The position numbers and the translations under genes were made by a program. From positions 2,874,001 through 2,938,000 of the forward strand of contig NZ_JAVIZX010000001.1 in assembly GCF_031453675.1 (NCBI RefSeq): a stretch of 64,000 nt of DNA, given 5' to 3'. The DNA is from Paracidovorax wautersii. Lineage in GTDB: Bacteria; Pseudomonadota; Gammaproteobacteria; Burkholderiales; Burkholderiaceae_C. Under the pieces are notes generated by a model that saw nothing but the letters and a program-made list of their open reading frames with translations, was not told the origin of the DNA and ran no database searches. This document shows, piece after piece, positions 1-9,045 of this stretch (positions are counted from its first letter, which is position 1; every line of letters begins with the position of its first letter).

Positions 1-1
1 G

Positions 2-472
2 GTCGCCACCGGCCAGCCCTGGGACGACGAGATGCGCGCGCGCATCGAGCGCCACCAGCGCGAACGCGCCGAACGCGTGCCCGGCCTGGCCACGCTGGAG
101 GAGCCGCGCGACCTTGCCGCCGCCCTGGCCCGGCACAGCCGCGCCGACACGCTGATCGTGGTGGACTGCCTGACGCTGTGGCTCACCAACTGGCTCATGC
201 CGATGGAATCATCCGAATCCAAGCCAAATAGGCCTCTAGCCCTTGACTGGAAAGCGCAGTGCGCTCTCTTTTTGGAAGCGGTTCAGGCCGCGCCCGGCCC
301 GGTGGTGCTGGTGGGCAACGAGATCGGCCTGGGCGTGATTCCTATGGGCCGCGAGGTGCGCGCCTTCGTGGATGCGCTGGGCGTGCTCAACCAGCGCGCG
401 GCCGCGGCCTGCGCGCGCGTGACGCTGGTGGCAGCAGGCCTGCCGCTGACGCTGAAGGACGAGGCGCCATGA
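2..472 (+). CDS. cobU: Adenosylcobinamide kinase/guanylyltransferase (5' partial)
   Basis: Bifunctional enzyme that phosphorylates adenosylcobinamide and transfers GMP to it in nucleotide-loop assembly of cobalamin. Only the last 156 codons are present, so the P-loop lies upstream of the window. The fragment opens with the ATGQPWDDEM segment typical of the family, then VVDCLTLWLTNW near residue 53 and NEIGLGVIPMGREVR near residue 107. Between these, bases 224-275 are a copy of a palindromic repeat found elsewhere in intergenic DNA, translated in frame as part of a linker that is normally shorter. The stop overlaps the btuF start as ATGA, indicating translational coupling. Function is secure; the effect of the insert is unknown. 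Confidence 0.93.
   Translation, partial: VATGQPWDDEMRARIERHQRERAERVPGLATLEEPRDLAAALARHSRADTLIVVDCLTLWLTNWLMPMESSESKPNRPLALDWKAQCALFLEAVQAAPGPVVLVGNEIGLGVIPMGREVRAFVDALGVLNQRAAAACARVTLVAAGLPLTLKDEAP
224..275 (-). repeat. Palindromic repeat copy inside cobU
   Basis: Read on the minus strand, the bases match the repeat seen intact at 34251-34300: a GAGAGC/GATAGC start, TGCGCTT, TCCAG, then GGGCTAGAGGCC and an ATTTGG end. It lies in frame inside cobU. The match was made by eye. Confidence 0.7.
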
Positions 473-1364
473 ACCGCTCTCCCGCCGTGGTGCGCCGCTG
501 GATGGCCGGCGTGCTGTGCGCCCTGGCCTGTGCCACCGCCGGTGCGGCCGCCGCGCAGGCGATCGACGTGACCGATGGCCGCGGCCGCCGCGTGCATTTC
601 GACCGCCCGCCCGAGCGCATCGTCAGCCTGCTGCCCTCGCTGACGGAGAGCGTGTGCGAGCTGGGCCAATGCCATCGCCTGGTCGGCGTGGACCGCTATT
701 CCAACTGGCCGGCGGCGGTGCAGCGGCTGCCGCAGATGGGCGGTGGCATCGATCCGAATGTCGAGGCCATCGTCGCGCTGCGGCCCGATGTGGTGCTGCT
801 GTCCGCCAGCACCCGCGCCAGCGACCGGCTGGAGGCGCTCGGCGTGAAGGTCGTCGCGCTCGAGCCCAAGACCCATGCCGACGTGCGCCAGGTGCTGACC
901 ACGCTGGGCGCGATGCTGGCCGTGCCGCCGCAGGAGGGCGCCGAGCGGCTGTGGCGCGTGATCGACGCCGGCGTGCAGGCGGCTGCGCAATCGCTGCCGG
1001 CCCGGGCCCGCGGCGCGCGCGTGTATTTCGAGGTGAGCCGCGGCCCGTACGCGGCCGGCACGGCGTCCTTCATCGGCGAGACGCTGGCGCGCCTGGGCGC
1101 GCGCAACGTGGTCGGGCCCGAACTGGGGCCGTTCCCGCGGCTCAACCCCGAGTTCGTCGTGCGTGCCCGTCCGGACGTGCTCATGGTGGGCAACCGCAGC
1201 ATGCAGCCCATGGTGATGTACCCGGGCTGGCAGGCACTGCCCGCCGTGCGCGACCAGCGCCTGTGCGTGTTCGGCCCGCAGGAGTCCGACATCGTTGTGC
1301 GCCCGGGGCCGCGCATGGCCGAGGCCGCGCGCCTGATGGCCCGCTGCCTGGCGGACAAGGCGCC

Positions 1365-1368
<4 letters not shown>
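469..1368 (+). CDS. btuF: Cobalamin-binding periplasmic protein of an ABC importer
   Basis: 299-residue periplasmic binding protein that would deliver cobalamin or cobinamides to the BtuCD importer encoded next. A signal peptide spans residues 1-31 (hydrophobic core, AAAAQA end). The rest is a class III (TroA/FhuD/BtuF-type) binding fold with the characteristic ERIVSLLPSLTE motif around residue 47 and RLVGVDRYSNWP just after it. The start is the ATG overlapping the cobU stop by four bases. The stop likewise overlaps the btuC start, so cobU-btuF-btuC-btuD look co-translated. The context argues for a corrinoid rather than a siderophore ligand, although the fold alone would fit either. Confidence 0.9.
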
Positions 1369-2452
<1,084 letters not shown>

Positions 2453-2456
<4 letters not shown>

Positions 2457-3253
2457 GAAACATAGCTGTAAGCGCCCGTGGATTGGGCGTTAGCGTGCCA
2501 AATGGCTGGATACTGCAGGGCGTGGACCTGGCGCTGCCAGGGGGGCGCTGGACGGGCATCGTCGGGCCCAACGGGGCGGGCAAATCCACGCTGCTGAAGG
2601 CCTTGGCGGGCGTGCTGCCCGCAGCCCGCGTGCAGGGCGACGTCGCGCTCTTCGGCCGTCCGTTGCAGGCGCTGCCGGCCCGCGAGCGGGCGCAGCAGCT
2701 GGCCTGGCTGGGCCAGAACGAAGGCACGGCCGACGACCTGACGGCCTACGACGTGGCCATGCTCGGGCGCCTGCCGCATCAGCGCTGGATGGCGCCGCCC
2801 AGCGCGGCCGACCATGCCGCCGTCGAGGCCGCGCTGCGCACCACCCAGGCGTGGGACGGGCGGCACCGCCCGCTGGCGGAACTGTCCGGCGGCGAGCGCC
2901 AGCGCGTGCTGCTGGCCCGCGCCCTGGCGGTGCAGGCGGCGGTGCTGCTGATGGACGAGCCGCTCGCCAACCTCGATCCGCCCCACCAGTCCGACTGGCT
3001 GCAGACCGTGCGCGCCCTGGTGGCGCAAGGCACCACCGTGGTCAGCGTGCTCCATGAGATGTCGATGGCGCTGCAGGCCGACGACCTGGTGGTGCTGGCC
3101 GCCGGCCGCGTCGTGCACCACGGCGCCTGCGCCGACCCCGCCACCCATGCGGCGCTGGAGCAGGTGTTCGACCACCGCCTGCAGGTGCGCCAGATCGACG
3201 GCCAATGGATCGCGCTGCCGCGCGCCGCCAGCGCATCGCCTACGCTCTTGTGA
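2453..3253 (+). CDS. btuD: Cobalamin ABC importer ATP-binding protein
   Basis: 266-residue ATPase of the BtuD/FecE/HmuV type. It has Walker A GPNGAGKST at residues 38-46, signature LSGGERQRV at about 144-152 and Walker B VLLMDEP near 164-170. It energises uptake through the BtuC homologue. The start is the ATG overlapping the btuC stop by four bases. Codons 3-18 (bases 2461-2505) closely match the genome's palindromic repeat, so the first beta-strand region appears to derive from a repeat insertion. The ATPase assignment is firm; corrinoid specificity rests on context. Confidence 0.9.
2461..2505 (+). repeat. Palindromic repeat copy forming the btuD N-terminus
   Basis: The bases run CATAGCTG, AAGCGCCCGTGGAT, GGGCGTTAGCG, GCCAAATGG and align by eye with the copies at 34251-34300 (same strand) and 44126-44171 (opposite strand). 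It is translated in frame. Confidence 0.7.
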
Positions 3254-3287
3254 ACACAGAACCAACGCCCCTTTTTCTTTTTCTTTT

Positions 3288-3857
3288 ATGCAGATAGAGA
3301 CCCCACCCGCGGAGCGCCGCTCCGACAAGCCCGACGGCGAGCGCCGCGGCATCGTGCTGGTGCACACCGGCAATGGCAAGGGCAAGAGCACGGCCGCCTT
3401 CGGCCTGGCCCTGCGCGCGCACGGCCGGGGCAAGCCGGTCAAGATCTACCAGTTCATGAAGGTGCCCACGGCCCGCTTCGGCGAGCACCGCATGTTCGAG
3501 CACCTGGGCATTCCCATCGAAGGCCTGGGCGACGGCTTCACGTGGAAGAGCCGGGACCTGGACCACTCCGCCGAACTGGCGCGCGAAGGCTGGCAGCGCG
3601 CCCGTGCGGCCATCCTGGGCGGCGAGTTCTTCCTGGTGGTGCTCGACGAGATCACCTACCCGCTGATCTACGGCTGGCTGCCCCTGCAGGAGGTGCTGGA
3701 CGTGCTGCGCGACCGCCCGCGGCACGTGCACGTGGTGCTCACCGGCCGCCGCTGCCCGCAGGAGGTGATCGACGTGGCCGACACGGTGACCGAGATGGCG
3801 CTGGTCAAGCATGCCTTCCAGGCGGGGGTGCCGGCGCAGCGGGGAATAGAAGACTGA
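3288..3857 (+). CDS. cobO: Cob(I)yrinic acid a,c-diamide adenosyltransferase, CobA/CobO type
   Basis: 189-residue cytosolic enzyme that transfers the 5'-deoxyadenosyl group of ATP to cob(I)alamin-type corrinoids. The P-loop variant GNGKGKST is at residues 29-36. Further family motifs are YQFMK, FTWKSRDL, VLDEITYPL and the C-terminal VVLTGRRCPQEVID. Length matches the CobO/BtuR family. The start is chosen because nothing in frame upstream is conserved, but there is no Shine-Dalgarno: the ATG follows a pyrimidine-rich stretch (CTTTTTCTTTTTCTTTT). It lies 34 bases after btuD and probably shares its transcript. Confidence 0.93.
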   Translation: MQIETPPAERRSDKPDGERRGIVLVHTGNGKGKSTAAFGLALRAHGRGKPVKIYQFMKVPTARFGEHRMFEHLGIPIEGLGDGFTWKSRDLDHSAELAREGWQRARAAILGGEFFLVVLDEITYPLIYGWLPLQEVLDVLRDRPRHVHVVLTGRRCPQEVIDVADTVTEMALVKHAFQAGVPAQRGIED

Positions 3858-3863
3858 TGAACA

Positions 3864-3990
3864 CCCCCCTGAGCGGCTGCGCCGCTTCCCCCCGCTCTCG
3901 CCGCACTTTGTGCGGCGGGCAGGGGGACGCCGCCGGTGGCCCGGCCGAGCCGGTTCCACGGCGTCCGCTGGCATGGCCTGCTCCGCGGCC
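3864..3990 (+). repeat. Long intergenic REP-like element, copy A
   Basis: Begins CCCCCCTGAG with the mini-hairpin GCGGCtgcGCCGC, passes a C-rich/G-rich inverted pair and ends GTCCGCTGGC..CTGCTCCGCGGCC. A second copy with the same order of blocks is at 14375-14494. Both start just after a stop codon. The sequence fills most of the gap between cobO and bluB. Confidence 0.75.
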
Positions 3991-4031
3991 ACTCGACTGC
4001 GAGGGCCGCGCCGCAGGGTGCCGCGGAAGCC

Positions 4032-4781
4032 ATGACAGGTGAGAAACCCATCGTGAGTATTGAAGAAGAATCCACAGGTCCCGGCGTGGGCCAGCCCTAC
4101 AGCCCGGCCGAGCGCGCCGCGGTCTACCGCGCCATCCGGGAGCGCCGCGACATGCGGCATTTTGCAGGTGGCACGGTGGCGCCCGCGGTGCTGGAGCGCC
4201 TGCTGCGCGCCGCGCACCTGGGGCCCAGCGTGGGCTTCATGCAGCCGTGGCGCTTCATCCGCGTGACCGATGGCGCCTTGCGGGAGCAGCTGCACGGCTG
4301 CGTGGAGGCCGAGCGCCAGTGCACGGCCCATGCGCTGGGCCAGCGGCGGGAGGACTTCCTGCGGCTCAAGGTCGAGGGCGTGCGCGATGCGGCCGAGCTG
4401 ATCGTGGTGGCCCTGGCCGACGGGCGCGAGGCGCATGTGTTCGGCCGGCGCACGCTGCCGCACATGGACCTGGCCTCGGTGGCCTGCGCCATCCAGAACC
4501 TGTGGCTGGCGGCGCGGGCTGAGGGGCTGGGCATGGGCTGGGTGTCGCTGTTCGACCCGGCTGCTGTCGCGCGGTTGATGGGCATGCCGGAAGGTGCGGA
4601 GCCGGTGGCTCTGCTGTGCCTCGGCCCGGTCCACGACTTCTATGAGGAGCCCATGCTCCAGCGCGAGCGCTGGGCGCGCCGCGCGCCGCTGGCCAGCGTG
4701 GTGTTCGACAACGCTTGGGGCCAGCCGGCGCCTTGGCTGGAGGAGGGCGGTGCGGCGGCGGAGGATGCTGCCCATGGTTGA
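4032..4781 (+). CDS. bluB: 5,6-dimethylbenzimidazole synthase
   Basis: 249-residue flavin-fold enzyme that fragments reduced FMN with O2 to make dimethylbenzimidazole, the lower ligand of cobalamin. Landmarks are the N-terminal YRAIRERRDMRHF, HLGPSVGFMQPWRFI near residue 75, the central DLASVACAIQNLWLAAR and GLGMGWVSLFDP. It is homologous to nitroreductases, but the RRDMRHF start, the context and the length identify BluB. The preceding DNA contains repeat copy A, so the later ATG (4032) was preferred to upstream in-frame codons. It overlaps cbiB by eight bases. Its product is the substrate of CobT encoded at 10641. Confidence 0.92.
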   Translation: MTGEKPIVSIEEESTGPGVGQPYSPAERAAVYRAIRERRDMRHFAGGTVAPAVLERLLRAAHLGPSVGFMQPWRFIRVTDGALREQLHGCVEAERQCTAHALGQRREDFLRLKVEGVRDAAELIVVALADGREAHVFGRRTLPHMDLASVACAIQNLWLAARAEGLGMGWVSLFDPAAVARLMGMPEGAEPVALLCLGPVHDFYEEPMLQRERWARRAPLASVVFDNAWGQPAPWLEEGGAAAEDAAHG

Positions 4782-5769
4782 CGCCGCCGGATCGCTGCTG
4801 GCCGCGCTGTGGCTGGCCATGCCGTGGATGGCGGTGCCGGCGCTGGCCCTGGCCGTCGACTGGTGGTGGGGCGAGCCGCGGCCGGCCCTGCACCCCGTGG
4901 TCTGGATGGGCAAGGCTCTGCACGGCTGCGCCGCGCAGGTGGCCCCCACGCAGGTCCGCACGGCGGACTACGCGGCCTTTGCGCGCGGCGCCGTGGCATG
5001 GCTTGCCCTGGCCGCGCTGGTGGTCGGCGTGGCCTGGGGGCTGCAGCAGGGGCTGCGGCAGCTGCATTGGCTGCTGGCCGTGCCGTTGACGGCGCTGCTG
5101 CTCAAGCCGCTGCTGGCCTGGCGCATGCTGCGCGACGAGGTGCTGCAGGTCGAGGCGGCGCTGGGCCGCTCGCTGCCGCAGGGGCGCGAGCGCCTGTCCT
5201 TCCTGGTCAGCCGCGATGTGCAGAGCCTGGGTGCCGTGGAGGTGCGCGAGTCGGCCATCGAGTCGCTGGCCGAGAACCTGAACGATTCGGTCGTGGCGCC
5301 GCTGTTCTGGTTCGCGCTGCTGGGGCTGCCCGGCGCGGCGCTGTACCGCTTCGCCAATACGGCGGACGCCATGTGGGGCTACCCTGGCATGCGCGGTGCG
5401 CGCTACTGGCAGTGGGCGGGCAAGTGGGCCGCACGTGCGGACGATGCCCTGTCGTGGCTGCCCGCCCGCATCACGGCGTGGTTGCTGAAGCTGTGCGCCC
5501 GCGGCGTGCGCTGGGCGTCTATCGCCCGGCAGGCACGGCGCACGCCATCGCCCAACAGCGGCTGGCCCATGGCGGCCATGGCGCTGGCGCTCGACATCCG
5601 CCTGCGCAAGCCCGGCGTCTACACGCTGCATGGCCGCGGGCGCCAGGCCGCGCCGCTGGACACCCGCCGCGCCGCCACGCTGGCCGCCGAAGCCGTGCTG
5701 TTGGCAGTGCCCGCCACCGCGCTGGGCGTGCTGCTGCGCGAAGGGTGGCGGCTCGGGACGGGAGGCTGA
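4774..5769 (+). CDS. cbiB: Adenosylcobinamide-phosphate synthase
   Basis: 331-residue membrane protein (CbiB/CobD family) that attaches (R)-1-amino-2-propanol phosphate to adenosylcobyric acid. Typical features are ALAVDWWWGEPRPALHPVVWMG at residues 25-46, ESLAENLNDSVVAPLFW and FRFANTADAMWGY-like motifs near the middle, and several transmembrane helices. The start at 4774 is supported by GGAGG nine bases upstream; an in-frame ATG at 4765 sits directly against that GGAGG and is less likely. The gene overlaps bluB and is two bases from the next gene, whose product supplies the aminopropanol phosphate. Confidence 0.92.
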   Translation: MVDAAGSLLAALWLAMPWMAVPALALAVDWWWGEPRPALHPVVWMGKALHGCAAQVAPTQVRTADYAAFARGAVAWLALAALVVGVAWGLQQGLRQLHWLLAVPLTALLLKPLLAWRMLRDEVLQVEAALGRSLPQGRERLSFLVSRDVQSLGAVEVRESAIESLAENLNDSVVAPLFWFALLGLPGAALYRFANTADAMWGYPGMRGARYWQWAGKWAARADDALSWLPARITAWLLKLCARGVRWASIARQARRTPSPNSGWPMAAMALALDIRLRKPGVYTLHGRGRQAAPLDTRRAATLAAEAVLLAVPATALGVLLREGWRLGTGG

Positions 5770-5771
5770 CG

Positions 5772-6794
5772 ATGGCTGGCTGGAGTCTTGCCGAAGGCGT
5801 GCCCGTGCACGGCGGCGCGGACGCGGCCGGCGTGCCGCTGCATGACTTTTCCACCAACAGCAATGCCTGCGGGCCGTGTCCGCCCGCGTTGCAGGCGCTG
5901 CAGCAGGCCGATGCATCGCACTACCCCGATCCGGCCTACGCCGCGCTGCGCGAGCGGCTGGGCGGTTTCCACGGGGTGGAGGCGGGGCGCATCGTCATTG
6001 CCGGCAGCGCCAGCGAATTCATCCACCGCATCACCGCCCTGGCCGTGCGCCGGGGGGCGCGGGCAGTCTCCCTGCCAGAGCACGCCTATGGCGACTACGC
6101 CCGTGCCGCGCGCGCCTGGGATTTGGCGCTGGTGCAGGGCGCCGCCCCTCCCGCTGCGCCGGGCCTGCAGTGGGCATGCGAGCCTTCCAGCCCCCTCGGC
6201 CGGGCCGACGACGCGTTGGCCGACTGGGCGCAGGCCGGCCCGGCAGCGCCGGGGCTGCGGGTGGTGGACTGCGCGTATGTGCCGCTGCGGCTCGATGGCC
6301 AGGCGCCGGCATGGCCCGCCGCGGCCTGGCAGCTGTGGACCCCCAACAAAGCCCTGGGGCTGACTGGTGTGCGTGCGGCCTATGCCATCGCCCCGGCCGG
6401 CGGGCCAGCGGCCGATATCGCTGCGCTGCAGGCGCTGGCCCCGTCCTGGCCGGTGGGCGCCCACGGCGTGGCGCTGCTGCAGGCCTGGACGGAGCCGACC
6501 GCGCAGCGCTGGCTGGCACAGTGCCTGCCCACGCTGCAGGTCTGGAAGGCGCGCCAGCAGGCGTTGTGCGCATCGCTGGGCTGGGGCGTGCTGCCGGGCA
6601 GCCTCGCCAACTATTTCGTCGCGAGTGTGGACTCGGCGGGCGCGGCCGCCGATCTGCCGGCTGCTCTGGCGCGCCTGCGCGCGCAGGGCATCAAGCTGCG
6701 CGACTGTGCCTCCTTTGGTTTGCCCGGGCATGTCCGGCTGGGGGTGCTGCCGCCTGCCGCGCAGGACGCACTTGCGCGCGCCTGGTCCGCGTGA
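5772..6794 (+). CDS. Threonine-phosphate decarboxylase (CobC/CobD type)
   Basis: 340-residue class I/II PLP enzyme expected to convert L-threonine O-3-phosphate to (R)-1-amino-2-propanol phosphate. The PLP lysine is K193 in WTPNKALGLTGVR, and the N-terminus has the family DFSTNSNACGPCP loop. It is preceded by GGGAGG six bases before the ATG and follows cbiB by two bases, so the two subunit-supplying steps are coupled. The histidinol-phosphate aminotransferase family is the nearest alternative, but the cbiB adjacency decides it. Naming differs between organisms (cobC in Pseudomonas, cobD in Salmonella), so no symbol is given. Confidence 0.9.
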   Translation: MAGWSLAEGVPVHGGADAAGVPLHDFSTNSNACGPCPPALQALQQADASHYPDPAYAALRERLGGFHGVEAGRIVIAGSASEFIHRITALAVRRGARAVSLPEHAYGDYARAARAWDLALVQGAAPPAAPGLQWACEPSSPLGRADDALADWAQAGPAAPGLRVVDCAYVPLRLDGQAPAWPAAAWQLWTPNKALGLTGVRAAYAIAPAGGPAADIAALQALAPSWPVGAHGVALLQAWTEPTAQRWLAQCLPTLQVWKARQQALCASLGWGVLPGSLANYFVASVDSAGAAADLPAALARLRAQGIKLRDCASFGLPGHVRLGVLPPAAQDALARAWSA

Positions 6795-6838
6795 ATTGCC
6801 GCGGTGTCCGCACGCCCCCGCAGCCTTTCGCATCCCGC

Positions 6839-6844
6839 TACGAT
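6839..6844 (+). promoter_or_regulatory. Possible -10 hexamer before the HipA-like gene
   Basis: TACGAT lies 32 bases before the GTG start. It overlaps an in-frame ATG at 6843, which would not then be translated. No good -35 is visible. Confidence 0.35.
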
Positions 6845-6875
6845 GCCGGACTTGCCGCCAGGAGGACTGCGCACC

Positions 6876-7664
6876 GTGCGAACCATTACCGTCAACCGCT
6901 ATGTCACGCCGCTGCGCGAAGGCGGTTCCATGCCCGCTGTCGTCGAAGGTGACGACCTGGGCCTGTACGTGCTCAAGTTCCGCGGCGCGGGGCAGGGCGT
7001 GCGTGCACTGCTGGCCGAGATCATCGCCGGTGGCATCGCCCGCGCGCTGGGCCTGCCGGTGCCGGAGATCGTGCTCGCCGAGCTGGACCCGGCGCTGGCG
7101 CAGACCGAGCCGGACCCCGAGATCCAGGACCTGATCCGCGCGAGCGGCGGGCTCAACGTGGCGCTCGACTATCTCTCCGGCGCCGTCAATTTCGATCCGG
7201 CGGTGGATCGGGTGCCGGCCGGGTTCGCGTCTTCCCTCGTCTGGTTCGACGCATTCGTCGGCAATGTGGACCGCACGGCGCGCAACACCAACCTGCTGAT
7301 GTGGCACCGCCAGCCCTGGCTGATCGACCATGGCGCGGCGCTGACCTTCCACCATGCCTGGAACGGCACCGTGGCCGTACCCGCCAAGCCCTTCGCGCCC
7401 ATCGCCGACCATGTGCTGCTGCCGCAGGCGGACGACTTGGCGGCGGTGGACGCCGGCCTGGCCGCGCGGCTGCCCGCCGCGGTGCTGCAGGCCATCCTGG
7501 CCGAGGTGCCCGATGCCTTTCTGGCGCAGGCCGGGGCCGACGCGTCGGAAGGGCCGCTGGCCGATCCGGCGCGCCACCGCCAGGCTTATGTGGACTACCT
7601 CACCGCGCGGCTCGCCGGGCGGCAGGGCGGCTGGCTGCAAGGAGCGATCGATGCACGCGGCTGA
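6876..7664 (+). CDS. HipA-like kinase-fold protein (HipA_2 type)
   Basis: 262-residue protein resembling the small HipA-like kinase family that pairs with DUF3037. Kinase-like elements are a glycine-containing N-lobe with K34 in YVLKF, a catalytic-loop motif VDRTARNTN (D132, N137, N139) and a metal-binding LIDHG (D151). It is much shorter than HipA (about 440 residues) and lacks the HipA N-terminal subdomain. The GTG start is preferred because AGGAGG lies ten bases upstream and the ATG at 6843 overlaps a possible -10 box. It overlaps the DUF3037 gene by 14 bases. Substrate and biological role are unknown; a toxin role is not shown. Confidence 0.8.
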   Translation: MRTITVNRYVTPLREGGSMPAVVEGDDLGLYVLKFRGAGQGVRALLAEIIAGGIARALGLPVPEIVLAELDPALAQTEPDPEIQDLIRASGGLNVALDYLSGAVNFDPAVDRVPAGFASSLVWFDAFVGNVDRTARNTNLLMWHRQPWLIDHGAALTFHHAWNGTVAVPAKPFAPIADHVLLPQADDLAAVDAGLAARLPAAVLQAILAEVPDAFLAQAGADASEGPLADPARHRQAYVDYLTARLAGRQGGWLQGAIDARG

Positions 7665-8046
7665 TGTGTACGACTACGCCATCGTGCGTGTGGTGCCGCG
7701 CGTGGAGCGCGAGGAATTCATCAACGCCGGCGTGATCCTGTCGTGCCAGCGCACCGGCTTCCTGCAAGCCGCCGTGGCGCTGGACGAGGCGCGCCTGCTG
7801 GCTCTGCACCCGCAAGTGGATCTGGAGACCGTGCGCCGCCACCTGGACGCCATCGTCGCCATCTGCGCGGGCGAGCCCGGCTGCGGCCCCATTGCCCAGT
7901 TGCCGTACCGCGCACGCTTCCACTGGCTGACGGCGCGGCGCAGCAGCATCATCCAGACCTCGCCCGTGCACACCGGGCGTTGCACGGATGCGGCTTTGGC
8001 GCTGCAGCACATCATGCGGCGCATGGTCCTGTGCGGCCCTGGCTGA
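7651..8046 (+). CDS. DUF3037 family protein
   Basis: 131-residue cytosolic protein with the DUF3037 opening YDYAIVRVVPRVEREEFINAGVI, followed by the RARFHWLTARRSSIIQTSPVHTGRC segment that ends the domain. The ATG is preceded by AAGGAG with six bases spacing. It overlaps the HipA-like gene by 14 bases, a strong sign of a functional pair; the pairing is known from other genomes, but no biochemical role is established to my knowledge. There is no antitoxin-like DNA-binding motif. Confidence 0.85.
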   Translation: MHAADVYDYAIVRVVPRVEREEFINAGVILSCQRTGFLQAAVALDEARLLALHPQVDLETVRRHLDAIVAICAGEPGCGPIAQLPYRARFHWLTARRSSIIQTSPVHTGRCTDAALALQHIMRRMVLCGPG

Positions 8047-8159
8047 CAGCCGTATCGGCCCTGGCAGACACCCCACGACGCGTTCCGCGCGGAGCATGGA
8101 CGGCACACGGCACCCCATCGCGGGGTGCGCTCGTCCACCCCTCTCCGAAAGGTTCTGCC

Positions 8160-8951
8160 ATGGCCCCCACGCCGCCCGCTCCCATCCCTGATCGCTTCAA
8201 GGACAAGGTCGTCATCGTTACCGGCGCCGGCTCCGGCATCGGTGCCGCCACGGCCCGCCGGTTCGCCGCCGAGGGCGCGCGCGTGGTGATCGCCGACCTG
8301 ACGGCCGACAAGCTGCAGGCCACGGCGAAGGACCTGCCCGCCGAGCGCACCCTGGTGCAGCCCACGGACGTGAGCCGCTATGAAGAGGTTGAGCGGCTGG
8401 TGTCCGCGGCCGTGGAACGGTTCGGCGGCGTGGACGTGCTGGTCAACAACGCCGGCATCGCCGTGCAGGGCAAGGTCACCGAGGCCAGCCTGGACGACTG
8501 GACCAAGATCCTGGCCACCAACGTGTCCGGCGTGTTCCATGGCGTGCGCGCGGCCATGCCGCATCTGCTCAAGACGCGCGGCTGCGTGGTCAACACCTCG
8601 TCGGTGTCGGGCCTGGGCGGGGACTGGGACATGAGCTTCTACAACACCTCCAAGGGCGCCGTCTCCAACTTCACGCGGGCGCTGGCGCTGGACTACGGCA
8701 AGCAGGGCGTGCGCGTGAATGCCGTGGCCCCGAGCCTCACCTTCACCGGCATGACGCAGGACATCAAGGAGGACGAGGCGCTGCTGGCCAAGTTCGCCGA
8801 GCGCATCCCGCTGGGACGCGGCGCGGAGCCGGAAGAGATCGCCTCGGTCATCGCCTTCCTGGCCAGCGACGATGCCCGCTTCGTCACCGGCGTGGTGCTG
8901 CCGGTGGATGGCGGCGTCTCCGCCTCCAACGGCCAGCCACCGCAGGCGTGA
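8160..8951 (+). CDS. Short-chain dehydrogenase/reductase
   Basis: 263-residue classical SDR using NAD(P)H. The cofactor motif is TGAGSGIG at residues 21-28, VLVNNAG is near residue 96, and the catalytic Tyr-Lys pair is Y161/K165 (YNTSK), with Ser in NTSSVSG just upstream. Asp at the end of beta-2 (IADLT) suggests NAD(H) preference. The C-terminal VLPVDGGVSAS is typical. The substrate cannot be told from sequence. It sits alone between the DUF3037 gene and cobQ and has no obvious link to cobalamin synthesis. Confidence 0.88.
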   Translation: MAPTPPAPIPDRFKDKVVIVTGAGSGIGAATARRFAAEGARVVIADLTADKLQATAKDLPAERTLVQPTDVSRYEEVERLVSAAVERFGGVDVLVNNAGIAVQGKVTEASLDDWTKILATNVSGVFHGVRAAMPHLLKTRGCVVNTSSVSGLGGDWDMSFYNTSKGAVSNFTRALALDYGKQGVRVNAVAPSLTFTGMTQDIKEDEALLAKFAERIPLGRGAEPEEIASVIAFLASDDARFVTGVVLPVDGGVSASNGQPPQA

Positions 8952-9033
8952 CCGGGCACGCCATGGCCTGCCGCCATGGCGCCCGCACCGCGCGGCAGGC
9001 GTTGAGATCGTCAACACGGTCCAGTGACTCGGG

Positions 9034-9039
9034 GACAAT
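9034..9039 (+). promoter_or_regulatory. Candidate -10 box for a leaderless transcript before cobQ
   Basis: GACAAT with only six bases to the ATG at 9046. The same GACAAT-N7-ATG arrangement occurs at 50519 and 62329. A weak -35 (TCAACA, 9011-9016) is 17 bases upstream. Confidence 0.4.
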
Positions 9040-9045
9040 AGCGGC

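Noticed and set aside
6843-6875. ATG start of the HipA-like gene at 6843
   Set aside because: It overlaps a TACGAT -10-like hexamer and has no ribosome site; the GTG at 6876 has AGGAGG at suitable spacing.
6876-8046. Classical HipBA toxin-antitoxin module
   Set aside because: There is no HipB-like DNA-binding antitoxin; the kinase is short and partnered by DUF3037.
9000-9045. Cobalamin riboswitch upstream of cobQ
   Set aside because: GTCACTG-like letters occur on the minus strand only and the conserved B12-box arrangement and space for the fold are absent.
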